Shown here piece by piece: positions 35,892-44,744 of a DNA stretch of 64,000 nucleotides. Where the stretch lies: positions 1-64,000 of the forward strand of contig CAZABH010000015.1 of the NCBI GenBank assembly GCA_964483585.1. The letters run 5' to 3'. The DNA comes from SZUA-430 sp964483585. GTDB taxonomy: Bacteria; Pseudomonadota; Alphaproteobacteria; Micropepsales; Micropepsaceae. How positions within the stretch are numbered: the stretch's first letter is position 1; each line of letters starts with the position of its first letter. The notes under the pieces were generated by a model. It did no database searches. It was not told the origin of the DNA and saw only the letters and a list, made by a program, of their open reading frames with translations. The translations under genes and the position numbers were made by a program.

Positions 35892-35968
35892 GACCCCGTA
35901 GCTCAGCAGGATAGAGCGGCAGATTCCTAATCTGTAGGTCGGACGTTCGAATCGTCTCGGGGTCACCA
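35892..35968 (+). tRNA. tRNA-Arg (anticodon CCU)
   Basis: The 77-base sequence folds as a full cloverleaf. The acceptor GACCCCG pairs with CGGGGTC. The D arm is GCTC-AGCAGGATA-GAGC. The anticodon arm GCAGA-TTCCTAA-TCTGT gives anticodon CCT. The T arm is GGACG-TTCGAAT-CGTCT. A73 and an encoded CCA end at 35968. It reads the rare Arg codon AGG. No integrase or repeated 3' end suggesting an inserted element lies downstream. Confidence 0.97.
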
Positions 35969-35993
35969 TTTCCCGCCTCCTCAACAGGTGCCC

Positions 35994-36971
35994 ATGCGTG
36001 TCGGCCTCACCTACGACCTCAGGTCGGACTATCTCCGGCTGGGCTATTCCCTCGAAGCAACAGCGGAATTCGACAAGGAAGATACGATCGACGGGCTAGC
36101 ACGTGCGATCAGCGCGCACGGCCATATTGTCGATCGCATCGGCAATGTCCGCGCGCTTGTCGACCGTTTGTCCAAGGGCGATCGTTGGGACCTTGTGTTC
36201 AATATCGCCGAGGGCATGCATGGTATCGCGCGTGAGGCGCAGGTCCCTGCCCTCCTCGAGGCCTATGGCATTGCCTGCACCTTTGCGGATGCGGGGGTGT
36301 TGTCCTTGTGCCTGCACAAGGGACATACCAAGGCCGTGCTGCAGGCCGCGGGCGTGCGCACGGCCCCTTTCGCTGTGCTCGAGCGCGAGGAGGATTTGGC
36401 GAAAATCGACATGCCCTACCCGCTTTTCGTGAAGCCAGTGGCGGAGGGTACCGGAAAGGGCGTCACCCCACGCTCGATTGTGCGGGAGGCCGCGGCGCTG
36501 GCACCTGCGTTTCGCGAATTGCTGGCGCAGCATCGACAACCCGTCCTGGTCGAACCCTACCTCAATGGTCGAGAGTTCACGGTGGGCCTGCTTGGATACG
36601 GACCTTCGGCGAGGACAGTTGGTGCGATGGAGGTTCATCTGGGCGCAGACGCCGAGCAGGGTCTGTATTCGTATTCGAACAAAGAGAACTGGGAGGGGCG
36701 CGTCTCCTATTCGATCGCTACAGACGCGATGGCGCGCGAGGCCGAAGCGGTTGCCCTGGCAGCCTGGCGCGCGCTGGGCTGCCGGGACGCAGGACGTGCA
36801 GACCTGCGCGCAGGATCCGATGGACGGGTCTACTTCCTCGAGGTCAACCCGCTGGCCGGCATCAATGAGGAGATCTCGGACCTGCCGATCATGTGGCGCA
36901 TGCTGGGGCGGACGTACGAAGACCTTATCGGCATCATCCTTGATGAAGCGATCAGCCGCGTGACGCGCTGA
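35994..36971 (+). CDS. ATP-grasp protein, D-Ala-D-Ala ligase-like
   Basis: This 325-residue protein has an ATP-grasp fold related to D-alanine-D-alanine ligase: FVKPVAEGTGKGVTPRSIV in the ATP-binding part, VLVEPYLNGREFTVGLLG, and the metal-binding end FLEVNPLAGINEEISDLP. The N-terminal part (MRVGLTYDLRSDY and DLVFNIAEGMHG) fits the Ddl-like group outside the murein cluster. The ligated substrates are unknown; a peptide or amino-acid amide bond is likely. ATG 35994 is preferred to GTG 35988. Its 3' end overlaps the convergent ABC ATPase gene by 20 bases. Confidence 0.8.
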   Translation: MRVGLTYDLRSDYLRLGYSLEATAEFDKEDTIDGLARAISAHGHIVDRIGNVRALVDRLSKGDRWDLVFNIAEGMHGIAREAQVPALLEAYGIACTFADAGVLSLCLHKGHTKAVLQAAGVRTAPFAVLEREEDLAKIDMPYPLFVKPVAEGTGKGVTPRSIVREAAALAPAFRELLAQHRQPVLVEPYLNGREFTVGLLGYGPSARTVGAMEVHLGADAEQGLYSYSNKENWEGRVSYSIATDAMAREAEAVALAAWRALGCRDAGRADLRAGSDGRVYFLEVNPLAGINEEISDLPIMWRMLGRTYEDLIGIILDEAISRVTR

Positions 36972-37746
36972 GATCGGTGCGCCGCCGGAGCGGCAGCACC
37001 AGCGGCGAACCCTGGTGTTCGCTGATGAAGGCATCAACGCCGAACACGGAACGCAGGATGTCGCTCGAGAGGACATCGCGCGGCAGGCCTTCAGCTGCCA
37101 GCGTGCCTTCGGACATCACCGCCACGCGGTCGCAGTACCGCGCTGCAAGGGCCAGGTCATGAAGGACAACCAGGACCGTGGCGCCGCTTGCGGCCTCGGC
37201 CTTCAGTACTTCCATGGCATGGATCTGGTGCTGAGGATCGAGTTGGGCAAAAGGCTCGTCGGCGAGGATCACGCGGGCGTCCGTGGCCAGGGCGCGCGCC
37301 AGCAGCACACGCGCTCGCTCGCCGCCGGACAGGCTGCTGACGGGCCTCTGTGCGAGGTGCACGACGTCGCAACGCTCCATCGCATCGGCTATGGCTGCAT
37401 CATCGAGGGCGCGTGCAGCACCGAAGGCGACATGAGGCAGGCGACCCAGTGCCACCACGGCCCGAACCTTCAGCGGCCAGTGCACGTCCCCGTTCTGCGG
37501 CAGATAGGAGAGGTGGCGGGCGAGCTCCGGGCGGGTCCAGCCCGGGAGGCCCCTGCCCTCGACCTTCACCGTCCCCGCATCCGGGCTGAGCAGGCCTGCC
37601 ATCACTTTCATGGCTGTCGACTTTCCCGAGCCGTTCGGCCCGACAATGCCGATGCAGCGTCCTGCTTGCGCCTCGAGAGAGACCGACTTCAGGATTGGCT
37701 GCCCGCGCAGCGCGACCGAGACTCCCTGCATTTCAAGGGACATCAT
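36952..37746 (-). CDS. ABC transporter ATPase, B12/heme/siderophore type
   Basis: This 264-residue ATPase has Walker A GPNGSGKST (36-44), signature LSGGE (139-143), Walker B VILADEP (159-165) and a switch His in VVLHDLALAARYCD. It resembles BtuD/FecE/HmuV components of iron-chelate and cobalamin importers. It begins by overlapping the permease stop (ATGATG at 37746), so the two are translationally coupled. The cobalamin riboswitch upstream of the permease makes corrinoid the likely substrate. The same frame stays open upstream through the permease gene, but that part is a shadow. Confidence 0.9.
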   Translation of the reverse strand: MMSLEMQGVSVALRGQPILKSVSLEAQAGRCIGIVGPNGSGKSTAMKVMAGLLSPDAGTVKVEGRGLPGWTRPELARHLSYLPQNGDVHWPLKVRAVVALGRLPHVAFGAARALDDAAIADAMERCDVVHLAQRPVSSLSGGERARVLLARALATDARVILADEPFAQLDPQHQIHAMEVLKAEAASGATVLVVLHDLALAARYCDRVAVMSEGTLAAEGLPRDVLSSDILRSVFGVDAFISEHQGSPLVLPLRRRTDLSASRG

Positions 37747-38777
37747 GAAATCTCCTGCCTCAGCCTGAAGACAAGCCAGAGGAAAAACGGAACTCCGATC
37801 AAGGATGTGAAGACGCCCAGCATGAGCTCGGGGCCCGAGGGGACCAAACGTACCGCGATATCGGCAATGCTCACGAGCAGGGCTCCGCCCAATGCACTTG
37901 GCCATAGCAGCCGCGAGGGCTCGTGGCCCACGAGGCTTCTGCAGAGGTGGGGCACGATGAGGCCGACGAAGGCGATGGCCCCGGTGACAGCAACCGACGC
38001 ACCGACCGTGAGGGCGACGCCCAGGGTGACAAGCTGGCCCGTGCGCGTCACGTCGATGGCCATGGAGCGCGCGACGTCCTCCCCCAGCGCCAGCGCATCG
38101 AGCGCCCTGCCGGTCAGGTGCAGGATGATCATGCCTGCACCGACGAATGGCAGCGCCAGCATGACATCCTGGAGGCTGCGGTCCTTCAGGGATCCGAGGA
38201 GCCAGAAGACGATCTCGCTGACCGCATAGGGGTTCGGCGCCAGATTGAGCGCGAGGGCCATGAGCGCTGCCGCGAGGTTCGCGAGGGCGACGCCTGCGAG
38301 CACCAGCGTGTACAGCGAATTCTGCCGTGCGGAGAGCAGCGTGAGCAGAGCCGCCGCAAGCAGGGCTCCGCCCATGGCCGCGACGGGAAGCGAGAAGGCG
38401 AAGATTGTGGATAGTCCGAAGTAGATCGCAATGACGGCGCCCAGCGACGCGAAGGCCGAGATGCCCATGACGCCGGGCTCTGCGAGCGGATTGCGCAGGA
38501 GGCCCTGCAAGGCAGCACCGCTCATGCCCAAGGCCGCGCCCGCAAGCATGCCCAGCAGCACGCGCGGCAGCCGAATGTCCTGCATGATGATGCCCTCCAC
38601 ACCGACGCCGAACACGAGGCCGCGCCATGCGTCGTTCAGGGGAAGGGCCGCGTAGCCGATAAACAGCGACACGAGGGCGGACAGGGACAAAGCAAGGGCT
38701 AGGCTTGCCACGAGGCCTGCCTGCGACCACTCCCTGGGGCTCGGTGACTGCACCGGATACACGCTCCCGTCGGACAC
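37743..38777 (-). CDS. FecCD/BtuC-family ABC transporter permease
   Basis: This 344-residue membrane protein has about nine or ten helices and the family hallmarks: LPRVLLGMLAGAALGMSGAA, QGLLRNPLAEPGVMGIS, and GAIAFVGLIVPHLCRSLVGH near the coupling region. The start is GTG at 38777, in frame with a hydrophilic N-terminus before the first helix. An adenosylcobalamin-type riboswitch lies in its leader, so the imported compound is probably vitamin B12 or another corrinoid. It is coupled to the downstream ATPase gene. Confidence 0.92.
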   Translation of the reverse strand: MSDGSVYPVQSPSPREWSQAGLVASLALALSLSALVSLFIGYAALPLNDAWRGLVFGVGVEGIIMQDIRLPRVLLGMLAGAALGMSGAALQGLLRNPLAEPGVMGISAFASLGAVIAIYFGLSTIFAFSLPVAAMGGALLAAALLTLLSARQNSLYTLVLAGVALANLAAALMALALNLAPNPYAVSEIVFWLLGSLKDRSLQDVMLALPFVGAGMIILHLTGRALDALALGEDVARSMAIDVTRTGQLVTLGVALTVGASVAVTGAIAFVGLIVPHLCRSLVGHEPSRLLWPSALGGALLVSIADIAVRLVPSGPELMLGVFTSLIGVPFFLWLVFRLRQEIS

Positions 38778-38848
38778 AACACAATTTCGTCGCGACGGAG
38801 GATCCGCTTCACTGGCACACCCCGGCCAGGGAATAGACGACGAGTGCC

Positions 38849-39028
38849 TGGCAGGTTTCCTGGCTCACGGCTTCAGCGCTGCCTGCCTGGCCTTCCCGGG
38901 ATCGTTGCGATCCCAGTGGCACCCTGTTGGCAAGAAGCTCACCGTTCACAGTTGCGGGGGCAGCTGCGGCCTTGGGCAAGCTGCCCGCACCGCATTCCCT
39001 TTTCCTTTGACAGTGTCTTGACCTGCCA
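38849..39028 (-). promoter_or_regulatory. Cobalamin riboswitch (minus strand)
   Basis: Reading the minus strand, the aptamer shows the P1 arm TGGCAGGT (39028-39021), AAAAGGGAATGCGGTG, the core GCTGCCCCCGCAACTGT (complement of 38948-38964), GCCACTG, GGGAAGGC, and the B12 box GAGCCAGGAAACCTGCC (complement of 38850-38866), which closes P1 with ACCTGCCA. It ends about 70 bases before the permease start. The expression platform may involve pairing of GGCAC with GTGCC just downstream. High cobalamin should shut off the permease and ATPase. It lies between the binding-protein gene and the permease gene. Confidence 0.93.
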
Positions 39029-39063
39029 AAGCACCATGCACTGGTGAAGGGGTATCGCGAAAC

Positions 39064-39918
39064 TCAGGGCCTGGCAAGCGAAGGCGCCAGCGCGTCGCGC
39101 TGCGCGGCCAAATCTGCGACTGCGTCTGCGACCCATGGGCCAGGACACAGCAGCAGGCGCGACTTCTGGCGGTAAATGGCGGTCCTTGCCGCAAGCGCCC
39201 TGAAGGCCGGGTGCTGCAGAAGAGCCTGGGCGCGGCTGGACGTCGAGGCATAGGATTCGTCGAGCACGAGCAAACGAGGTGCGCGCGAGACCACGAGCTC
39301 CAATGGCACGGCGCCGTAGGCGCCTGCTGTCAGGTCGCCAGCGATGTTGCGCAGGCCCGCATGATCGAGCACATCGTTGCTGAGCGTACCGGCGCCTGTC
39401 GTCAGGCCGTTGGGCTCGTACACGAGGGCGGTGATCGTTGCCTGCCGACGTGGTCCCATCCGCTTGCGCATGTCCTCTATAACCTTGCTGGCACGCTGGG
39501 GGTGCCCCAGGATCTCCCCTAGATCGCGTATGATGTCTTCGACCTGCGCGATCGAGGACGGCCATCCGATCAGGTGGACAGGTACGCCGATGGATCGTGC
39601 CAGGCTGTTTGCGTGACGCCCTGTCTGGACGTCGCCCACGACCAGATCGGGTGCAAGGCGGATGATCTCTTCGGCGCGCGCATGGTTGACATGATGGCGG
39701 CGCGCCTGCGATGCGAGGTTGGAGACCTCCGGGTCGCTGGCGAGACTGGAGACGGACACAATATCCGTCGGATCTGCCAGCAGCATCACGAGCTGGTCGG
39801 CGCACACATTGGTCGACACGATGCGCTGAGGACGGGCGAAAGCCCCTGTCGCGTTCATCATGAGGCACAGCCCCATGACAGTCGCTGTCAGGTGTTTGCG
39901 GATGGCGAGCCACGTCAT
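39064..39918 (-). CDS. Periplasmic substrate-binding protein, BtuF-like
   Basis: This 284-residue protein has a signal peptide (MTWLAIRKHLTATVMGLCLM to GAFA) and the class III binding-protein fold, with RIVSTNVCADQLVMLLADP, APDLVVGD and VPVHLIGWPSSIAQVEDII. This fits the BtuF/FhuD family that delivers B12 or iron chelates to a FecCD permease. The permease and ATPase genes follow on the same strand, but the riboswitch lies after this gene, so its own mRNA start is upstream and not controlled by that aptamer. Only 50 bases separate it from the divergent hydratase gene. Confidence 0.88.
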   Translation of the reverse strand: MTWLAIRKHLTATVMGLCLMMNATGAFARPQRIVSTNVCADQLVMLLADPTDIVSVSSLASDPEVSNLASQARRHHVNHARAEEIIRLAPDLVVGDVQTGRHANSLARSIGVPVHLIGWPSSIAQVEDIIRDLGEILGHPQRASKVIEDMRKRMGPRRQATITALVYEPNGLTTGAGTLSNDVLDHAGLRNIAGDLTAGAYGAVPLELVVSRAPRLLVLDESYASTSSRAQALLQHPAFRALAARTAIYRQKSRLLLCPGPWVADAVADLAAQRDALAPSLARP

Positions 39919-39968
39919 TCCCGTTCTATATTGCCCGAAACGCCGTCAACGCAAGCGAGTGGAGCGCC

Positions 39969-40760
39969 ATGAGCTACCAGACATTGCTGATCCGCAAGGA
40001 GGGACCCGTCGACTGGGTCACGATGAACCGGCCCGACAGCCTGAATGCCCTGAACCGCCAGCTGATCGACGACCTGCTCGACTACACGCAGAGCCTCTAC
40101 TGGGACAAGAGCGTTCGGGTTGTGGTGCTGCGCGGGGCGGGACGCGCGTTCTGTGCAGGGCTTGACCTGAAGGAGCGGGACAATTCCCCACGCAGCCCGT
40201 CGACGGGCCTCACGTCGCAACGGCGCATCAGCGAGATCGTCATGCGCATGCGGCGTGCGCCGCAGCCCTTCATCTCGCTCGTGCACGGCGCGGCGTGCGG
40301 TGGCGGCTTCGCCTTTGCGCTGGCCAGCGACATTCGCATTGCAGGGACAAGTGCGCGCATGAATGCGGCCTTCATTCGCATCGGGCTTTCGGCCTGCGAT
40401 ATCGGCGTCAGCTATTTCCTGCCGCGGCTGGTGGGTGTTTCAGTTGCGTCGGAGCTGATGCTCACCGGTCGTTTCATCCATGCCGAGCGGGCGCTCAGCG
40501 TGGGGCTGGTCAGCGAGGTTGTGCCCGATGACCAGCTTGAAGGGGCGGCGCGGCCCTATGTGGACGAGATGATCACAACCTCGCCGCTGGGCCTTCGCAT
40601 GACGAAGGAGTGCCTGAACATGAGCGTGGATGCCGGCAGCCTCGAGGCTGCCATCGCGATGGAGGACCGCAACCAGATCCTGTGCGCGCAGACGCAGGAT
40701 TTCCCCGAAGGCATGCGCGCGTTCCTCGAGAAGCGCAAGCCGCAGTATCAGGATCGCTAG
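39969..40760 (+). CDS. Enoyl-CoA hydratase/isomerase family protein
   Basis: This 263-residue crotonase-fold enzyme has the CoA-binding CAGLDLKERD and oxyanion-hole HGAACGGGFAFALASDIRIA. The active-site helix reads FIRIGLSACDIGVSYFLPRLVG, where the usual hydratase Glu near PE is not present; D in CDIGVS may act instead, as in some isomerase-like members. Double-bond hydration or isomerisation of an acyl-CoA is inferred. It is followed after 2 bases by an alpha-galactosidase-like gene. Confidence 0.85.
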   Translation: MSYQTLLIRKEGPVDWVTMNRPDSLNALNRQLIDDLLDYTQSLYWDKSVRVVVLRGAGRAFCAGLDLKERDNSPRSPSTGLTSQRRISEIVMRMRRAPQPFISLVHGAACGGGFAFALASDIRIAGTSARMNAAFIRIGLSACDIGVSYFLPRLVGVSVASELMLTGRFIHAERALSVGLVSEVVPDDQLEGAARPYVDEMITTSPLGLRMTKECLNMSVDAGSLEAAIAMEDRNQILCAQTQDFPEGMRAFLEKRKPQYQDR

Positions 40761-40762
40761 CG

Positions 40763-42835
40763 GTGGCGGGACGTTTCCATTATCTGCGCGGCGGCGGGGC
40801 GTCACTGCTCGTCGACCTGCAGCCGGCCGATGGCCTGTTGCCCCGCATCGTGCATTTCGGTGCTGACCTTGGGTCCCTGCCCCATCCGGAGGCGATCGTC
40901 GAGATGGCGCCGCATGTGATGTGGGGCGCACGGCTTGATACACCGCGTCCGCCCTGCGTGCTGCCGGGTGCGGAGGCTGGGCATTTCGGGGTACCCTCGA
41001 TCGCGCTGCCGCAGCCTCGCCTGCTGCGGTTGATGGATGCGCGTGGGACCGCGCAAGACTTGGTCATCAGGCTTGCGGTCGATGAGGATACGCAGACGCA
41101 GCTTGTCCTTGAATACAGGCTCTCGACGCATGGCGTCCTGTCGGTGCGCAGCTCGGCACAGGGGCTTGAGGTGATGCACCTTGCGGCGATGGCGCTGCCT
41201 TTGCCGACGGGCATGGACGAGGTGCTGACCTTCGGTGGTGACTGGGCGCGTGAGTTTGCACTCAACCGGCAGGTGCTGGGCCCGGCTGATGTCGTGCTGG
41301 AAAGCCGGCGCGGACGTCCGGGACATGACCGCTTCCCTGGCCTTTTCCTGGGCGAACGTGGCTTCGGCAATGATCATGGCGAGGTTGTCGGCGTCACGCT
41401 GGCGTGGAGCGGAAGCCATCGCATGTCGGTCGAGACCCTGCGCGAGGGCACGGTCATGGTGCAGGCGGGCGAACTTGCCGATGACGGGCACGCATTGCCA
41501 GAGGATTACCAGAGCCCGTGGTGCCACGTCGCCTATTCGCGTGCCGGACTGAATGGCGCGATGCAGGCGCTGCACGCGTTCGTGCGCGCGGAGATCCTTC
41601 CGGCGAAGGTCGCTGCGCGCCCTCGACCCGTGCACTACAACACTTGGGAGGCGATCTATTTCAAGCATGACATGGCGACGCTGCGCGACCTTGTCGATCG
41701 TGCGGCGCAGGTGGGCGCCGAGCGCTTCGTGCTTGATGACGGCTGGTTCAAGGGACGCAATGACGATCGGGCGGCGCTGGGAGACTGGACGGTTGACGCA
41801 GCCAAGTATCCAGATGGACTGAAGCCACTGATCGATCACGTCCATGCGCGGGGGCTCGAATTCGGCCTCTGGGTCGAGCCCGAGATGGCCAATCCCGACA
41901 GCGACCTTGCGCGCGCGCATCCTGACTGGCTGCGCCGTGATCCGGGCGAGCAGGTGATGATGCGCCACCAATGCGTGCTGGATCTTGCCCGGGCGGACGT
42001 GCTGGCGCACCTGTTCGAGGCGCTGGACCGGCTGCTGTCGGCGTACGCAATCGCCTATCTCAAGTGGGACATGAACCGCGACCTGACAGGGCCCGGTCAT
42101 CATGCGCACGTCCGCGGCGTGCATACACTGATTGATCGCCTGAGGGCGGCGCATCCATCCGTGGAGATCGAGACGTGCGCCAGCGGTGGCGGGCGGTGCG
42201 ACTATGGCATGCTGGCGCGGGCCGAGCGGGTCTGGGTGTCGGATTCCAATGATGCGCTTGACCGGTTCGACATCCAGCGCAACGCGAACCTGTTCCTGCC
42301 GCCAGAGGTGGCGGGCGTGCATGTCGGGCCTGCAACCTGCCACATCACGGGTCGCAAACTGTCCCTTGATCTGCGTGCGCATGTGGCACTGTTCGGCCAC
42401 ATGGGGCTTGAGCTCGACCTCAGAACGCTCGATGCCGAGGGTCTTGCGCGCCTGTCCGGACATATCCAGACCTACAAGACGTTCCGTCCGCTGCTGCATG
42501 GGGGGCGCTGGTGGCGCATCGACATGCCGGAGGCGGACCACCATGCTGTCGCGGTAACATCGGCCGATGGCAGCGAGGCGCTCTGCCTGGTGGTGCGAGC
42601 AGGATCGCAGGCGCTTGGGCGCGGCACTTGGCTGCGGGTGCCGGGGCTCGATGCACACATCCTTTACCGTCTTGCGGTGGCAGGTCCACATCCGGGCCAC
42701 ATTGAACAGTCTCTCGCGCCCGCCTTGCGTAGCGGCAACCTGAAACTGAGCGGGCAGGTCGCGGCAGAACGGGGCATCCCGCTCTACCTTCCACGGCCGG
42801 GGTCGTCGGTGTTGCTCCACCTCAAGGCGAGCTGA
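40763..42835 (+). CDS. GH36 alpha-galactosidase
   Basis: This 690-residue glycoside hydrolase starts at GTG 40763, two bases after the preceding stop. The GH36 catalytic barrel shows FVLDDGWFKGR, GLWVEPEMANPDS, the nucleophile D436 in YLKWDMNRDL, the ETCASGGGRCD loop, and the acid/base region WVSDSNDALDR (D494 or D497). It has no signal peptide, so it would act on imported alpha-galactosides. No sugar transporter or galactose catabolic gene is in the window. Its placement inside an acyl-CoA gene group is unusual. Confidence 0.9.
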   Translation: MAGRFHYLRGGGASLLVDLQPADGLLPRIVHFGADLGSLPHPEAIVEMAPHVMWGARLDTPRPPCVLPGAEAGHFGVPSIALPQPRLLRLMDARGTAQDLVIRLAVDEDTQTQLVLEYRLSTHGVLSVRSSAQGLEVMHLAAMALPLPTGMDEVLTFGGDWAREFALNRQVLGPADVVLESRRGRPGHDRFPGLFLGERGFGNDHGEVVGVTLAWSGSHRMSVETLREGTVMVQAGELADDGHALPEDYQSPWCHVAYSRAGLNGAMQALHAFVRAEILPAKVAARPRPVHYNTWEAIYFKHDMATLRDLVDRAAQVGAERFVLDDGWFKGRNDDRAALGDWTVDAAKYPDGLKPLIDHVHARGLEFGLWVEPEMANPDSDLARAHPDWLRRDPGEQVMMRHQCVLDLARADVLAHLFEALDRLLSAYAIAYLKWDMNRDLTGPGHHAHVRGVHTLIDRLRAAHPSVEIETCASGGGRCDYGMLARAERVWVSDSNDALDRFDIQRNANLFLPPEVAGVHVGPATCHITGRKLSLDLRAHVALFGHMGLELDLRTLDAEGLARLSGHIQTYKTFRPLLHGGRWWRIDMPEADHHAVAVTSADGSEALCLVVRAGSQALGRGTWLRVPGLDAHILYRLAVAGPHPGHIEQSLAPALRSGNLKLSGQVAAERGIPLYLPRPGSSVLLHLKAS

Positions 42836-42905
42836 GCCATGTTGCCATAACGAAAGCTGCGCGCCATATTCCCGTCGCTCGCTTTTCCCAAACCGGATCA
42901 ACAAC

Positions 42906-44741
42906 ATGCCCAGCTACAAAGCCCCTGTTGACGATTATGATTTCCTGCTGTTCGACGTGCTCGAAATCGAGAAACACAAGGATCTTCCGGGCTATGCGGA
43001 ACTCGACCGCGCGACGGTGCGCGACGTGCTCGAGGGCGCGGGCAAGTTCGTGTCCGAGGTGCTGCAGCCGCTGAACCAGATCGGTGACGAGGAGGGTTGT
43101 CATTTCGAGAATGGCGTGGTCCGCACGCCCAAGGGTTTCAAGGAAGCTTATCAGGCTTTCTGTGACTCGGGCTGGAACCGGCTTGCGGTGCCCGAGCAGT
43201 TTGGTGGCGCGGGCCTGCCGATCCTCATGACCTTCGCGGTATCGGAGATGGGCTCGTCGGCGAACCAGGCGTTTGCGATGTACCCGGGCCTCACGAGTGC
43301 GGCCTACTCGGCCCTGCTGGCGACCGGCGCGCCATGGATGCGCGAGCATGTCGCGCCGAAGATGATCTCGGGCGAATGGACGGGCACAATGTGCCTGACC
43401 GAGCCGCATTGCGGCACGGACCTGCGCCTGATGAAGACGAAGGCGGTGGAGCAGCCGGACGGCACTTATCGCATCCACGGCACGAAGATCTACATCTCGG
43501 GTGGCGACCATGACCTGACGGACAACATCGTCCACATGGTCATTGCGAAGATCCCGGATGAGAACGGCAAGATCCACGACGACCTGTCGACGGTGAACTT
43601 CTTCATGGTGCCGAAGTTCGTCGTCAGCGAGGACGGCAAGATTGGCGCGCGCAATGCCGTGAATACCGGCTCCATCGAGAAGAAGATGGGCATCAAGGGC
43701 AGCGCGACCTGCGTGCTGAACTTCGATGGTGCAGTCGCCTGGCGGCTTGGCCCCAAGCCCCAGGCGAAGGGCACGGGTGACAAGAAGTCTTCGTCGGAAG
43801 GCATGAAGGGCATGTTCGGCATGATGAACGCAGCCCGCATCGGCGTCGGCGTGCAGGGCGTCGCGGTTGCTGAAGTCGCCTACCAGAACGCGGTTGCGTA
43901 TACGCGCGAGCGGCTTGTCGGCCGCTCGCTGACGGGTGCGAAGAACCCGGAACTGCCGGCTGATCCGCTGCTGGTGCATCCGGATGTGCGGCGCATGCTC
44001 TTGTTCGCGCGCACTGCTGCGGAAGGCGGGCGTTCGCTTGCGGGTCTGATCACGTTCCTCATGGGCGTTGCGCAGAGCAATCGACCGGATGCCGAGCGCC
44101 AGGAAGCTGCCGACATCGCCGACCTGCTGACGCCGGTGATCAAGGCATTCTGCACGGACATGGGCTTTGACGCGGCAAATGCTGCGATGCAGTGCTTTGG
44201 CGGGCATGGCTATATTCGTTCATACGGGATGGAGCAGTTCGTGCGCGACTCGCGCATCAACCAGACCTATGAGGGTGCGAATGGCGTGCAGGCGCTGGAC
44301 CTCGTGGGGCGCAAGCTCTCGCGCAATGGCGGGCGGGCGCCGTTCGCCCTCTTCCGCGTGATCAGCGAATTCCTGAATGCGCATGATGGCGAGGACATGA
44401 AGCCCTATGTCGAACCCGTGAAGGCCGGGCTTGCCCGGTTGCAGGATTCCACCATGTGGCTTGCTCAGAACGGCATGAAGAACCCGGACAATGCAGGTGC
44501 GGCCTCGGTCGACTATCTGCGCATGTTCGGCATCGTTGTCGTCGGCTATCTCTGGGCGCGGCAGGCGGCTGTGGCCAAGGCGAAGCTGGCGGGCGGACAA
44601 GGGAACAAGGCCTTCTACGAGGCCAAGCTTGTCTCGGCGCGCTACTGGATGGAGCGGCTGATGCCCGACACGCTGTCGCTCAACGAGCGCATCAAGGCGG
44701 GCGCAGAGGGGCTCATGATGCTGGATGCGGCGAACTTCTGA
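42906..44741 (+). CDS. Acyl-CoA dehydrogenase, long DmdC/FadE12-like form
   Basis: This 611-residue flavoenzyme has the acyl-CoA dehydrogenase core, with TGTMCLTEPHCGTDLRLMKT for FAD binding and the catalytic base Glu in INQTYEGANGVQALDLVGR. The extra C-terminal domain (about 470-611) marks the long subfamily that includes 3-methylmercaptopropionyl-CoA dehydrogenase DmdC. Substrate cannot be assigned; medium-chain acyl-CoA or methylmercaptopropionyl-CoA are options. No DMSP genes are nearby. A palindromic repeat begins just after its stop. Confidence 0.88.
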   Translation: MPSYKAPVDDYDFLLFDVLEIEKHKDLPGYAELDRATVRDVLEGAGKFVSEVLQPLNQIGDEEGCHFENGVVRTPKGFKEAYQAFCDSGWNRLAVPEQFGGAGLPILMTFAVSEMGSSANQAFAMYPGLTSAAYSALLATGAPWMREHVAPKMISGEWTGTMCLTEPHCGTDLRLMKTKAVEQPDGTYRIHGTKIYISGGDHDLTDNIVHMVIAKIPDENGKIHDDLSTVNFFMVPKFVVSEDGKIGARNAVNTGSIEKKMGIKGSATCVLNFDGAVAWRLGPKPQAKGTGDKKSSSEGMKGMFGMMNAARIGVGVQGVAVAEVAYQNAVAYTRERLVGRSLTGAKNPELPADPLLVHPDVRRMLLFARTAAEGGRSLAGLITFLMGVAQSNRPDAERQEAADIADLLTPVIKAFCTDMGFDAANAAMQCFGGHGYIRSYGMEQFVRDSRINQTYEGANGVQALDLVGRKLSRNGGRAPFALFRVISEFLNAHDGEDMKPYVEPVKAGLARLQDSTMWLAQNGMKNPDNAGAASVDYLRMFGIVVVGYLWARQAAVAKAKLAGGQGNKAFYEAKLVSARYWMERLMPDTLSLNERIKAGAEGLMMLDAANF

Positions 44742-44744
44742 GAA

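Noticed and set aside
35892..35968. tRNA-Arg as an integration site for a genomic island
   Set aside because: No integrase gene and no repeated tRNA 3' end is visible downstream; the next genes look like core or metabolic genes.
36952..38784. A single 610-codon frame that seems to fuse an Arg-rich domain to the ABC ATPase
   Set aside because: The upstream two thirds overlap the permease gene in another frame and look like a GC-rich shadow. The ATPase has its own start at 37746, coupled to the permease stop.
40802..42907. Antisense open frame of about 700 codons opposite the alpha-galactosidase gene
   Set aside because: It mirrors the GH36 gene over its whole length, has no family motifs and is rich in Arg, His and Pro, as expected for the complement of a high-GC gene. 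The sense strand has complete GH36 catalytic motifs.
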